Part shown: piece after piece, positions 48,617 through 59,531 of the stretch
How positions within the stretch are numbered: position 1 is the first letter of the stretch
How the letters are laid out: each line of letters opens with the position of its first letter
DNA from: Nymphaea colorata
Taxonomy: Eukaryota > Streptophyta > Magnoliopsida > Nymphaeales > Nymphaeaceae
Reading direction: 5' to 3'
DNA length: 64,000 nucleotides
NCBI RefSeq assembly: GCF_008831285.2
Contig: NC_045140.1
Coordinates: 3,389,528-3,453,527, forward strand
The notes under the pieces: model-generated
What the model saw: only the letters and a program-made list of their open reading frames with translations
Database searches by the model: none
What the model was told of the DNA's origin: nothing
Program-made: the position numbers and the translations under genes

Positions 48617-50488
48617 TCAAGAACCCAGGAGGACACTCACGACTTGTTTAATGGATGGCCTTTGGTCAGGCTCGGGATGGCAGCAAGCAAGTCCAAGTTT
48701 CAGCACCGTCTCCACATCATCGGGATCGTATTCTCCTGCGATGCGCTTGTCCGCTGCCTCAAGTACCCGGCCAGCAGTGTAAAGCTCGCGCACCCAATCG
48801 ATGAGTATGGGCTCCTCTTCGATGGGCCTACGCCCACAAGCCACTTCCAGCATGACAATGCCGAAGCTAAAAACATCGCAGCTTTTAGTTGGTGCAGTAA
48901 TGCGCGCAAGCTCAGGCGCAAGATACCCAAGTGTGCCAACGACGCGCGTTGTCCTTGGCGCCTGCCCATGCTCGTAAAGACGAGCCAGGCCGAAGTCTCC
49001 CAACCTTCCACGCATGTCCGCATCCAGCAATATGTTGCTGGACTTAATGTCTCTGTGTAGAACACATTCCTCCCATCCATCATGCAGATACAGCAATCCT
49101 TCTGCTACATCATTCAGAACTCTACGCCGGCCTGCCCAGCCGAGCAACTGGCTGGGATTGTCGAATATCCGTTTATCCAGGCTACCATTCGGCATATAGT
49201 CATACACCAACATGAGCTCATTGCCTCTCCTGCACCATCCGCGCATCTGAACCAGATTCCTGTGCTGCAGCCGGCCCATGCTCGATATCTCGGCGATGAA
49301 TTCACGAAGTCCCTGCTTAGAGTTGTTTGAGATGCACTTTACAGCAACCTCTATGTTATTGTTCGGAAGAGTTCCCCTGTATACACTCCCAAACCCACCA
49401 GAACCAAGGAGGTTTTTGTTCGCAAAACCGTCGGTGGCCGTATCGAGATCCTCATAGCTGATCCTGTGAGGCCAGTACTCCAGCTCCCAATCTTCAATCT
49501 CTTCCTCTTTGTTTCTCCTCTTCAACCAGATCCAGTACCCAACTGATACAGAGACCAGCAAGACAACAAGAGAAGCACAAACGACACCTGCTATAAGCGG
49601 TGTTGATGAGTTGCGGGATACTGATTCCGGCAAGAAAACAGGCAGGTTTGACGTATCCAATGGCCGTGCTGTGCCATTGCTGCTGAAGCTCCAAGCCAAA
49701 ATCCTTTGGGCCTCCACCCAAGTAACGATCGACGCCGAGAACCCGACAAACATCTTCTCAACAAAGAAAGCAGATAGATTTGCGTTCTTGTAAGAAAGCA
49801 ATGGCCTTTGAGGCTTCTGTTGTCCGGCAGGTGCTATGGTGACATTTATCACACTATTGATGCCGTCGAATTCCACCCATGCCTGAATATTCTTGCCGCT
49901 CCTCATATCAATTTGCCGTGTTACAGATGCATTCGCGTCCCAGTAGCCGGCGGGTTCGGACAAAACAGGAACTATATTATTCAGATTCACACCGACGTGA
50001 TTGCCGTCCGTTTCGCCGAATTCAGGATTGCGGCCGGTGTCGAATTCGATCGCCACAAGTGGCCCGACCATCCTCTCGGCCGTATTGTTGAAGAGACCAA
50101 AGTACTGGCCGGGGAGAGCCCCAGGCGGCGCGGTTGAAGCAGAGATAACAAACGCCAGGCCGAAGCCGGGGCTGCTGGGAATGATCGGCAGAATGGAGAA
50201 GATGAAGGTGGTGGAGAAGGAAGTAACGCGCGCTCTACCATTCATAGTGTTGTTGCCACTGCTGTTGGTGGCTGTGATCATGGGGAGAGGGGAGGGGAAG
50301 AAGGCGCGGCCGATGGAGAACTGGTTGGTGGCGTTAGTGAGCCGAACAACGCCATTAGATTCGACCCGGGCGTCTCCGACAAGGAAAAGATCGGTGGTGT
50401 TGAATGAATTGAACCTGAAATCCAGTGATGATGATGGTTGGAGAAACTGTGCAAAGTTGAGCAGAAAATAGAAAACCAGAAGAGGCAT
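48617..50488 (-). CDS. L-type lectin receptor-like kinase
   Basis: Intronless, 623 aa from the ATG at 50488. The frame stays open upstream to 50680, but that part encodes His/Thr and Ser/Leu low-complexity sequence, whereas MPLLVFYFLLNFAQFLQ is a good signal peptide. The legume-lectin domain spans ~22-270; it has VAIEFDT (148-152) and DGNHVGVNLN (161-170), which hold metal- and sugar-binding positions of the family, and several N-glycosylation sites. The transmembrane helix is at ~297-321, then a basic stop-transfer (KRR). In the kinase, the glycine loop is GSGGFGSVYRG, K384 lies in VAVK, HRD is 478-480 and DFG 498-500. ELEYWPHRISYEDLDTATDGF before the kinase resembles the LecRK 'S' group; the subgroup is inferred. 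It acts at the plasma membrane, probably sensing an extracellular ligand. The tail after subdomain XI is very short. Confidence 0.92.
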   Translation of the reverse strand: MPLLVFYFLLNFAQFLQPSSSLDFRFNSFNTTDLFLVGDARVESNGVVRLTNATNQFSIGRAFFPSPLPMITATNSSGNNTMNGRARVTSFSTTFIFSILPIIPSSPGFGLAFVISASTAPPGALPGQYFGLFNNTAERMVGPLVAIEFDTGRNPEFGETDGNHVGVNLNNIVPVLSEPAGYWDANASVTRQIDMRSGKNIQAWVEFDGINSVINVTIAPAGQQKPQRPLLSYKNANLSAFFVEKMFVGFSASIVTWVEAQRILAWSFSSNGTARPLDTSNLPVFLPESVSRNSSTPLIAGVVCASLVVLLVSVSVGYWIWLKRRNKEEEIEDWELEYWPHRISYEDLDTATDGFANKNLLGSGGFGSVYRGTLPNNNIEVAVKCISNNSKQGLREFIAEISSMGRLQHRNLVQMRGWCRRGNELMLVYDYMPNGSLDKRIFDNPSQLLGWAGRRRVLNDVAEGLLYLHDGWEECVLHRDIKSSNILLDADMRGRLGDFGLARLYEHGQAPRTTRVVGTLGYLAPELARITAPTKSCDVFSFGIVMLEVACGRRPIEEEPILIDWVRELYTAGRVLEAADKRIAGEYDPDDVETVLKLGLACCHPEPDQRPSIKQVVSVLLGS

Positions 50489-53018
50489 ATCCTCTGCAAC
50501 TGAGGGAGAGGAAAGAAAAAAGAGAGACGGCAACCAATTAAGCCTAACGAAACTCCGGGTTACTGTGATATGGTTGACGCGGAAAGAATGTTGTGTGTGC
50601 CCGTGTGTGTGTGTATGTGGGAGAGAGAGAGAGAGAAAGAGGGAGAAGAAGGTGGAGGAGAACGAACCAAAAGCAACCACAGATCACAGATCTACGGTGA
50701 CATCTTCGAGACGAGAGGAAGGTTCCTGTTTGGTGTGTGAAGGCGTTGACTGTAGAGGGTGATAATTTGGAAGGTGGTAGTGGTCAACTTGCGGGCCATC
50801 GTCGGACGGCGGCCGGCAAAATCTGGTTGGTGGGTGAATTCAGCATTTTACGTGGCAGCTTCTTGCCATCCGAGAAAATTGCTCGTCGGTGCAGGGCATG
50901 AGGGCCATGTGCACTTGATGGCCTATCCGATCAAACTGTGTGCCTCCGCGGAACTGCTTAAAATATTATTATTTCATTACATATTTAATTTATTTATTGA
51001 TATATTATTTTGGTTAGTCAACGATGATTTTTCATCAGAGGGAGGGGAATATCAGAGCATATTTACCTAGTTAAAATGCTCTCACTTATTGTTGTATTAA
51101 GTTTAACCTAATGTTTTGGATCGTCTTACATTCTATATACTACTATTAGCATGTGTGAAAGAGTTGACACTGAAATTATGCCTCAGAGAGGCTAATTTCT
51201 TTCCTTAATCGTTGAGTCCTTGCCATTTAACTTTAGAATCTGATCACGTTTCTTTTGTTGCTGCAGTTTAATTAAGTGTTCTTGAGTATGTTAACTGGTT
51301 TATTTATATTTGATGGCACAATCTATGCAGGTCGAAGATGAGCGCACCACCACATAGCCTTTTGATTAGAACAGAATATTGAATGCTCTTTTCTGATCAT
51401 GGGATTTCTTTTCCATGTTTTCTGTGTGATATAGGCCTTCCAATGCGAAAGAGAGAAGAAGAAAACCAGGCATGCCTGATGGGGACGAGGAGAAAGAGAT
51501 CAGAGAGAACAGTGTAGACATTAAACCACTCAGGAAGAGCTTAGCCCTCAACATCCTGCTTACCATGCGGAAATTTCGAACATCAGGCCGTGGATTGGGA
51601 GATGGTCTGCTGTTAGCTACCAGCTCCACGCCTTCTAGAGTCAAAAGCTTTTGAAAGGCAGGAAATTGTTGATGAACATGTTCAGTTTTACAGATGATCA
51701 AGTAACTCCATGTTCCTTAAACGTGAGGAAGTGCATAGCCTTTTACATGTTCTTGTATAACAGTATATGTATAGATGCAATTGCACTTAGGGCCTATGTT
51801 ATATGATCGTGTTCTAATTAATTGATTTATTAACTGTTATGATAAAAGTTTCTCTACTTAAGATCAATCATTCACAAGGTTCATGATCATTTGGGTTCTT
51901 AAAATTATGGGTATTTCAGTGATTTTCATTCAGGCTCCGCATATGGATGTAACTCTAAGTTGAACCTTGCGTTCCTTTAATTTCCCAATGGAGGGAAACT
52001 TTTGTTTGCACTTGCCAAGTGGCGCGACAAGTCAAGCTGTGAGATTTTTAAAATGGTGCGAAGGACATCAATGTGTGATTTCCGGTGCTAAAACGTGACA
52101 TGTTCAAACTTATCTGTGTTTTTATGACCCTTCAAAAGTTAAGCATGCTTTCTTTTTTTTTTTCTGCAACATATGAATCTTACACTGTTGTGCGCCTGTC
52201 TTTTAATGATAAAAAAATAACATGTTCACACTCATGAGAAGAAAAAAAACATCTTATGGCAATTTGGATTATGGACAGGGTTTCTTTTAGTGCTTTGGGT
52301 TGTAGATGGAGAGTGAGACACCCATCAACTAAGCATCAATGTTTAACGGTTCCATCAACCTGATCAACTATACTAAATGTCTTGAAAGACTGCAATTTAG
52401 ATAGGAATGAAACAGTAAAGGTGGGCGCCTGTTTTGACAGTCAGAAGCAAAGCTAAGTTTTCTTCTTGCATCGAAGAATTTAGATCCTGCAATTATTTTA
52501 GGGAGAGAGAGGGAGAAAGAAAAGTTTGACTGCGCAATATCGTACGATTAGAGAAAGACATATCATAAAAGATTAATTTCCTAGCTGGTTGGACGTTGGA
52601 TTGAAATAAAGTATTCTATCGTCGTTGTTTTTCACAATCGGTATCCTCAAGGTGCAAACCACTTGATAGGAACGTTCTTCCACAGTGCCCCACAGTCCAA
52701 GCTCAAGCTGTGGGCAACCTCAACACTTTCCGGGAACGACACCGTTCACCACCACCATTCCCGCGCATTCCTGAAACGGACGGAACGAGTGCACTGCAGA
52801 AATACACTGTTTGATCCAGTAGACAGGGAAGGAATGGATGGAGGTTCATATGGACGAGTTCTTTGTTTGGTATTTGTCTTTAGAGGGCATAGTTGATCGG
52901 ATTGGCGAAGATGGTTGTCAGGTTGGTTCTCATAGGTACTATAACGGCGGATGCACAAGGAAAAAGAAGAAGGCTTCAGGTCTCCAACCGAGCAATCAAG
53001 ATCCTTCACGCGCCTCAA
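50489..53018. other. LecRK 5' flank and intergenic DNA
   Basis: 50489-50760 contains the likely LecRK leader, with (TG)n and (AG)n runs near 50596-50645. A 60-codon plus ORF at 51472-51654 follows a possible acceptor (TGATATAG) but shows no known family. 52663-53018 has only short ORFs. Confidence 0.4.
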
Positions 53019-53226
53019 TTACGGTCGAAAACCCTCAACGATGGTTTCGACCTGCTGAGTTTTCAGATTTTCGTGAAACCCTCGATCGATAATTCTCAGT
53101 TGAGGGCTTCAAGACTGTCATTCTGAAACCCTCGATCGAGGGTTTCAAAAATCCTCAATCGAATACATATTTCATTTTTCACTGTTTCCTCAGGCTGAAA
53201 GCCTGAAACCCTCGGTCGAGGTTTCC
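53019..53226. repeat. Cluster of CCTCGATCGAGG-type dyads
   Basis: Four related inverted sequences lie in about 200 bp. At 53023 a GGTCGAAAACC..GGTTTCGACC hairpin; at 53075 GAAACCCTCGATCGAT; at 53125-53146 a perfect 22-bp palindrome (GAAACCCTCGA followed by its reverse complement); at 53205 GAAACCCTCGGTCGAGGTTTC, nearly palindromic. Further half-sites (CCTCAATCG, TTGAGGGCTTC) lie between. The role is unknown. Confidence 0.75.
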
Positions 53227-53264
53227 AAAGACCTCTTCTTCAAGGATTTCAGATTACTTTTCTA

Positions 53265-53865
53265 ATGTTTTTAAACGAAATTTTCTCCTCCTCCGCAGCA
53301 CAGGAGCAACAGCCAACAGCAAGAAGCAATGCCAACGAATATGTATGCCAGCAGACCGCCCGAAGTACTCCTTCCCCTTCGAAATCCCCATCGGTGAGGA
53401 GAGGCGGGGGCGCTCAGAGAGGAGGTGACAAGGATGACGATGACGACGACGGCGATGAATCGTCACCACTCTCCCTTACGTGTGAGCGGGCAACTCGACA
53501 GCCCAGTGCCCGGGCATCTGCGCCTGAACTCTGGTCGTGCCCTCCTACATCCTCGGCCTCAAGTCATTGGATTCCCCCAACAACGACGCCGGCGTCGACC
53601 GGATGACCAATGTCATCGCCCAATAGATTGCCGAGCTCTCCCTTGGTGGACACTTGGTATGCTGGACAGAACCCTTCCTTCCCCACGGGAATTGCTGATT
53701 TGTACCGAGAGATCTACGGCACAGGGGGTGGCGGCTCTTACACTGGGCAGTTGCCTGTCGACAAGACCGGAGTTACAACAAGAACAGAGCGAGGAGGAGG
53801 TTTCTGGCCCAAGGGGTTTGGAACCCTATTCTTAACTACTGCTTTCGTCCAAATGCCTTAGACAA
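53265..53865 (+). other. Unrecognised GC-rich coding-like stretch, possibly a broken gene
   Basis: This 600-bp block is GC-rich compared with its surroundings. Overlapping frames show protein-like pieces: a Ser/Pro-rich and acidic Asp-rich part at 53265-53470, then ADLYREIYG..GQLPVDKTG and GGGFWPKGFGTLFLTTAF at 53610-53861 in one frame. In another frame LKSLDSPNNDAGVDRMTNVIAQ is followed by a stop. Several frames are needed to keep the protein-like segments, as expected of a pseudogene with frameshifts or a gene with introns that I could not place. I do not recognise the family. Confidence 0.3.
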
Positions 53866-54328
53866 GTAAAAAGGGTCGGCGTCTTCTTCCTCTCCATACA
53901 CAGGAAGAGAGAGAGAGAGCGATGATCATGGAAGCTCCTGATAATACCAATAGATCCATCACCATGAGATCCTAATCCAGTTGCTTTCTCTGTTCCACCA
54001 TGCGCAGGTAGGGTGAGGTAAGGCCGGACCTGAATCAGATGGCATGATCTCGAATCCGGTCAGATAAGATAGGCGAAGTAAAACCACTCTCCACTTTACT
54101 TTTTTGACTTGGATTAAATCTACGGATATGAAAATTGGAAGATCTTGAGATTGCATCACAATCCATCTTAGGACCGATCAGTTTGGGGATTACCCAAATT
54201 GGTTCTTCATTTATACGTTATTTGGCTTGTTGTCATTTATTTCTAACATTATTTTTATAGATATTACTAGGTTTCTTTTTCTTTTTTTTTTGTCTTTAAA
54301 CTTACATTTCACTTGGTTATGCTCTGCT
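53866..54328. other. Intergenic DNA
   Basis: No gene was seen; a short (AG)n run lies at 53904-53920. Confidence 0.4.
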
Positions 54329-54787
54329 TGTGACGACTTAGCCCACTATTACATCGAGCCTATGCTTTTAGCCTAAAAGAATCTGAGAACCAAAATAACC
54401 AATCATTTAACAGCCACATTTTTATTAGGAACCAAGACAACCAATCATTTTAGTAATTCCTTTTATAAGCCCTTAAAAATACTTCACAAAATCTTTAATG
54501 TAAAACTAAATTCTTTAAATTAGGGTATTACAATCCACCCCTCTTAAAACACAGTACCTCACCTCACAAATGGGACCTCAGGTTGAAGTGTTGAACTGGT
54601 TTTGATACCGTTATAAACATCCTACTCACTCTCAGGCTAGTCTATCAAGTCTATCAGATTCCAACATACTCCTAGCAGCTTCACTACCGACCTAAAAAGA
54701 TCAAGAAATAAGACCACCAACTATGTTAACAATGCATTTTATAAGATCTTCAATATGAAATCAAACTTCTTAAAGTTGAGGGTCACA
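54329..54787 (-). mobile_element. Two-LTR TRIM retrotransposon, minus strand
   Basis: Read on minus, LTR1 is 54787-54610, starting TGTGACCCTC. A primer site GGTATCAAAACC follows at 54609-54598 (a changed form of the iMet site GGTATCAGAGCC). The internal piece of ~80 bp ends in a polypurine tract TTTTAAGAGGGGTGGAT, then LTR2 at 54532-54329 starts TGTAATACCC and ends GTCGTCACA. Both LTRs keep AAGTTTGATT/AATTTAGTTT, AAGATYTT and TTATAAAA, aligning with the copies at 17.6 and 34.4 kb. No coding sequence. No clear target duplication. Confidence 0.75.
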
Positions 54788-54984
54788 TCACTTTACAGGG
54801 TTAGAGCATCGCTTTGCCTCAATGTGCTTACAACATTGGGCACCACAAGTGTGATATCAAAAAATTGAATTTAACTTTGGCTTTATCACCTCCAAGGTGG
54901 ATAGATATCGATTTGTTCTAACAAGTTATGGAGTTATGTACTTTGTGCTAAGTATATGCGGATAATACTTTCATTATGGCTTTG

Positions 54985-55770
54985 TTCAATCTTTAACTTC
55001 TTTGCTTGGGAAAACTTTCTTTCCCAAAGACATAGGCAATCTTAGATACTTTCTTGGCATTGAACCTCAAACTGTTGTTTGGTTCTACTGCAACAAAAAT
55101 ATGTTTTGGATCTTCTTCGTAAAGAAAACAAGCTAAATCCACTCCTACCCTCATGACTGAACCCAAAATTTTAGGACAAGCGACTCTAATGATCTGACAG
55201 AATATCGAGGGATGGTGGCTTTTCTTCAATATACTCGCACTATCTTTGCCGGATTTAGTCTTTTCAGTTAAGAGGGTGTAATAATTTATGCATGAATCCA
55301 CACATTTTCCGAGATTTCAAGACCATGATCTTCTTATTTTGCTTTCGATCAAACATCTCTCGAAAGGCTTTCTATGATGATGACTGGCTGAGATATCTTG
55401 ATGATCACAAATCTAGAGGTAGCTATACAGTTTTCCTTAGACTAAACCTTCAATCGCTGAGCTCCACAAAGCAGCATACTATTGCCGAGTAAAGTTCCGA
55501 ACCGACTATGTGTCTGTGCAAGCACGATTTACTGAGTTTATTTGGATCTAGTTGGCTGTGCCAGTACCCTCCATTCCTATCCTATGGTGTGCCAATATTA
55601 ATGCAACTTGTATGTCTACAGAAGCAAAACTTGTAGAGCAGCACTTTCATTTTGTGTAAGACCATGTTGCCAAAATAAACTTCAGATCCAGCACCTCTCA
55701 TCCTTGCACCAAATCGTTGATGTTTGTAGATGACCTCAAACCATTGTTCAGTTTGAGCAGCTCGTATACA
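54985..55770 (+). pseudogene. Degenerate Copia RT end and RNase H
   Basis: Several frames together show the Copia order: FFPKDIGNLRYFLGIE and LTEYRGMVAFLQYTR (end of reverse transcriptase), then DDDWLRYLDDHKSRGSYTVFLRLNLQSLSSTKQHTIAE and ILWCANINATCMST..EQHFHFV (RNase H). Stops and frame changes separate them. It lies immediately after the minus-strand TRIM. No LTRs were found. Confidence 0.8.
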
Positions 55771-57722
55771 ACGATCAATGCACGAACTCTTTTGTGACTG
55801 CTTTTCTATCTGCAAATCTGCACTCTGCAGATTGACCATGGCTAAATTTCATGTATTGATTGTGTGGATGATGTACGAAAGAAAGTGACAACCACCAGAC
55901 AGATAGAAAGAGAATCGAAAAACGGAAAACAAAAATAAATGAAAGGAAAGCGGTGGCCGGCAGGGCCCAGAGTGAGTAAGCAAGTGATGGCTTTCTCACG
56001 GGCCTCAAGGGAAAAAGACATGGATGTTAGTAGCAGGGCCTGGTTAGATCATTGTCGCCATTTCTTGTCAATGCGTGAGAGGAGTCATGAGTGGGGCACT
56101 AACAAAAGCTTCATCTCCTTTTCTTTCTTTTCCCTCTTCCACATGCTTTTGATTTGTAAAGTTGAAAGTGAAAACCGTGACCCTAGTCGATAATCACGTG
56201 AAATTCATCTTCACCTGGTAGATCGCAAACCTTTGTTCTTCTTTCAATCTTTCCCTTATTTCAAAGATTTTTCAGAGCGTAGCTCTTTAAAAGGGTAGGA
56301 CTAAGTCCAAAAGCTCAGCATTTTGGGAGTGGAGACCAGATCTGAAGGAAGGGTGTCATGCAATTGAAGGTAATCAGCTGATCGGTGCATGAAAAGTCTA
56401 GCTGATTTTTGCATAGGATTTTTCTTTCTGATTTTCCTGTTGTTCCTATCTGATTACTTCGATCAAGTGATCTCTAGAAGCATATATGTGTGCAAGCGGA
56501 AGTTTTGTGCTATTTATGCTCCATATATATAGAAAGAAAGGCTGGCAGCTGCATCAGAAGTCTAGGCCAATTTTGTGATATCATCTGATACTGACATACT
56601 TCTGGGAGGTGCACTCAGAGTGTCTTCAATCAGGTGTTAAGTTTATATTGGTATTTTTAAATCTTACAATCTATGTAGCTCTAGCTATATGTTTCATTTA
56701 TTTTTGTTTCACAGACTTTCCCTAACATACTTCTAATGGCAGATAAATATTTTCGAGACGGTACCAACTTTCAGGTGCAAAGTTAATTTATCGTGATATT
56801 TCGATCAAATTTATGGCATAATGCCAATCAGTCTAATAGCTTCAAAAGTATCACATAGCTCGACAATTTTTCATATTTATTGATAGTTGATACGTGTGGC
56901 CAAAATATATATGATTCTTAGTTCTTCTACTGTAAGAGTTTTGAATTTCCGGAAAACTAAAACTATTAAGTATCATCAAGGTTTCCATTTTGATATCAAT
57001 TCCTGCCAAGAACCACTGTATAGCCAGGAAATGACACTTTGGTCGCCGTAAACAAGGAAATTGGTTCAAGCTTCTGGCGCAGATCTGCCAAGTTCTCTAC
57101 TATAGGCTGAAGGAGGAAAGAAAACAGGGGGAAGAAAACTCAGAAAGCCAAGGAAGAGAATGGAAATACAAGGACAGTTGGTGTGTCCTAAATAAAAAGG
57201 AAAACGGAGGGGAAAAAAAGAAAAAGAAAAAGAAGGGAAGCAACGGAAACTAATTATCTCAAGAGGAGTACAGGCACCCTGTTATTCAACTCAGTCTTGT
57301 ATTTCATGCAAAGCTAGTGATTTCTCAAGTGAAATGTCAAATTTGCTCATATTTCATCCGTGCCCATGAACTTTTTTCGTGCAATTTCTTGCACCATCAG
57401 TCACAATTAGCCTGCTTCCTGTCCCCATCTGAATCAATTGCAGCATTTACATCACAGCATTATACATGAAAGAGTTGTTTTTCTGCTCCGCCACCAACGG
57501 AGTATAGCTAAGCAGATACCACCGTGGAAAACAGCCGGCCAAAGATGCTACTTACCTGGTTCGAGGTTCCAAATTAGAGGAGAGGGTCTGGTTCAGGCGT
57601 TATGTTTAAAAATTATTTTATCTGATCAGCAGTACTTCTAAGCGGAAGCCTTGGTAGAATATTAACAATATTGGAGAACTTGGTGTTTCTGTTTCTGCAG
57701 TTTGATCGTGATGATCATAGAA
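55771..57722. other. 5' flank of the small CLCSPTTH gene
   Basis: No other protein gene was recognised. TGCAG acceptor-like sites precede 57442 and 57702, so the downstream gene may have one or more non-coding leader exons here. Confidence 0.35.
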
Positions 57723-58049
57723 ATGGATCAGACGACCAGAGCACGAACTGAAGCGGAAGAATCCATTGCTAAAGTTCCAGTGGTGGAGGACAAGAAGGAC
57801 GTTGAGCACATGACTAGGCAGCAGAAGATCATGAATACTCCAGTAGGGCTGGAGGTGCAAGTGCCGGAGGCACCAGAGAGCCAGGTTGCAGCGCCACCGC
57901 CGTCGCTGACAAGGCAGGCCAGCGGCAAGTTGAACTGCCTCTGCTCCCCAACCACACATGCTGGGTCCTTTAGGTGCAGACTCCACAGAGGCCCCCTGCT
58001 GCAGCGGACCAAGAGCTTCAACTCTGGTGAGGGTTCCAATGCTCCTTGA
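57723..58049 (+). CDS. Small plant 'CLCSPTTH-GSFRC' family protein (serine-rich-related), 108 aa
   Basis: The conserved core is at residues 61-100: SLTRQASGKLNCLCSPTTHA followed by GSFRCRLHRGPLLQRTKSF. This Cys/His motif defines a plant-only family often annotated 'serine-rich protein-related'; its biochemical role is unknown. The N-terminal 60 residues are Glu/Lys/Val-rich without domains. The ATG at 57723 was chosen; in-frame ATGs at 57702 and 57711 lie just after a possible acceptor and would add seven or four residues. RTKS and TRQAS look like basophilic phosphorylation sites (inference). It is convergent with the NPH3 gene 2.4 kb downstream. Confidence 0.8.
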   Translation: MDQTTRARTEAEESIAKVPVVEDKKDVEHMTRQQKIMNTPVGLEVQVPEAPESQVAAPPPSLTRQASGKLNCLCSPTTHAGSFRCRLHRGPLLQRTKSFNSGEGSNAP

Positions 58050-59295
58050 TCCAGGTCCTTGAAAATAATCGAGCACCACGTACTCAAAAGAACAGACTCT
58101 GTGCTCTCTCTGTGATCTCTCTGTGTTCTCTCTGTCTCGCTCTCTCGCTCACATTGATAGCTCCTTGCCGATAGACTTTGTTCTGGAAAGCATGTAAAGT
58201 GTATTTCGTAAGTTACGAACCTGAACAAGATTCTTCTAGAACAAGAACGAGCCTATCCTGCAGCGGGTTCGATCGTCTGCTGGCCTCAAATATGCCCATT
58301 GCCCTTCCTCACCATGTGAATCAGAGGCGAGCTAGAAATCTTTCACAAAAAAGCAGAATTAAAGTTTTAAAATTTTCATAGGAGCCAAAATATTTTTTTA
58401 TATATATATATATATATAAAACAAGTAATTTTTTTTTAAAATTTACATGTAATTATTTTATTTTATTTTATTTTTAGCTCGGTTGCGATGTTGTGGTGCC
58501 ATATCCTTCACCTTTTCTTTTTCTCTTGGATGTTCCATTTGATTCCACTGAACTACTCCCAGTGAGACTGAGAGAGTTTGAAGCCGCCACTTTCTCCTTA
58601 CCTTAGGTCCAAATCTGCTTGATGACTAGAGTAGTCTTAGTCTTGCACTATACTCTTCAACTCGAGTATCAAGCATGCCACCATTTGCAGTTTATTTGCT
58701 TGAGTGGCTCCGCTCTACCAGATCCAAGCAGATGAAATGTTTGGAACAAAGGACACATGTAAGGTGCTATTTGTTCCCCTTTTATGAGACGTGCGCGTCC
58801 TACGGTGAGTGCGACCCACCGTCAAGGTCCTTTCTAGGAGGGGCACAATACATAGAACAGTGTTGGGGGCAAAGGTCCGACAGTTTTTCGAATCCGTCTT
58901 CTTTATTAAGCAAAGAGAGGAGAGAAAATGTTCTTTCTTAAAAGAGCTGCCAATGGACAAGAAGGGTCACTCTTATTTGGGGCTGGGAAATGAGAGCAAC
59001 AAACCGAAACAAGCATGTTCAAGCTCAGTTCCATTAATTTATTGAAAAAGAACAAACTCTATTCATCTTCATCATGAGGCTAGCCCGAGTGGCTTGAAAT
59101 ATAGCAAAGTAGTTTTCTCAAGCTTGGCCCATGTATTGCTTGATTTATATAACAAAACGAACTTGAATTGATCATGGGGTTGCAGATGCAATTTGACGAT
59201 CAGGAGATCATATATGTGTGTGTGTGTGTGTATGAAAGTGGCCTTGGTCATATGCCTTCACTATAAATAAAACTCCAACAAAAGTTCTTTATTTT
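58050..59295. other. Spacer between the small gene and the Copia fragment
   Basis: Contains the probable 3' UTR of the small gene, an AT-rich stretch with (TA)n at 58401-58420, and (GT)n near 59215-59231. No gene was seen. Confidence 0.4.
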
Positions 59296-59531
59296 AGGTG
59301 TCCACTTAAAGTATTGTTCAATGAGGAAACAAAATACAAGTTGCTCAAAGTTTTTGGTTGTGTTTTGCTTGCTTAAGAGAATGCTGGAAAATAAACTTGG
59401 TATTTTAAATATGAAAAAGTGCATATCCCTGTGTGCACTTTGCGAAAAATTGTGGTGGTTATTGTTGTCTAAACTAGAAGACAACAATATGGTGTTCAAT
59501 GAGAATCATTTTCTTTTCCTTGCCTCATGAG
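59296..59531 (+). pseudogene. Degenerate Copia integrase end
   Basis: CPLKVLFNEETKYKLLKVFGCV, then KKCISLCA and NNMVFNENHFLF. These match the Copia integrase C-terminal order 'P-VLF..P-Y..L-VFGC', 'KKCIFLGY' and 'VVFDE--FPF'. It is short and has lost its flanks. It is not the same insertion as 54985-55770, because integrase should precede RT. Confidence 0.7.

Noticed and set aside
50489..50680. N-terminal extension of the LecRK frame (64 codons)
   Set aside because: Low-complexity Ser/Leu and His/Thr sequence; the ATG at 50488 starts a proper signal peptide followed by the lectin domain.
51366..51701. 111-aa minus ORF and 60-aa plus ORF
   Set aside because: No motif in either; overlap on opposite strands; only a weak acceptor nearby.
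54329..55770. TRIM and Copia fragment as parts of one element
   Set aside because: The TRIM is complete on the minus strand with its own primer site and polypurine tract; the Copia piece is on plus and has no LTRs.
54985..59531. The two Copia fragments as one insertion split by the small gene
   Set aside because: Their order on plus is RT/RNase H then integrase, the reverse of Copia pol order.
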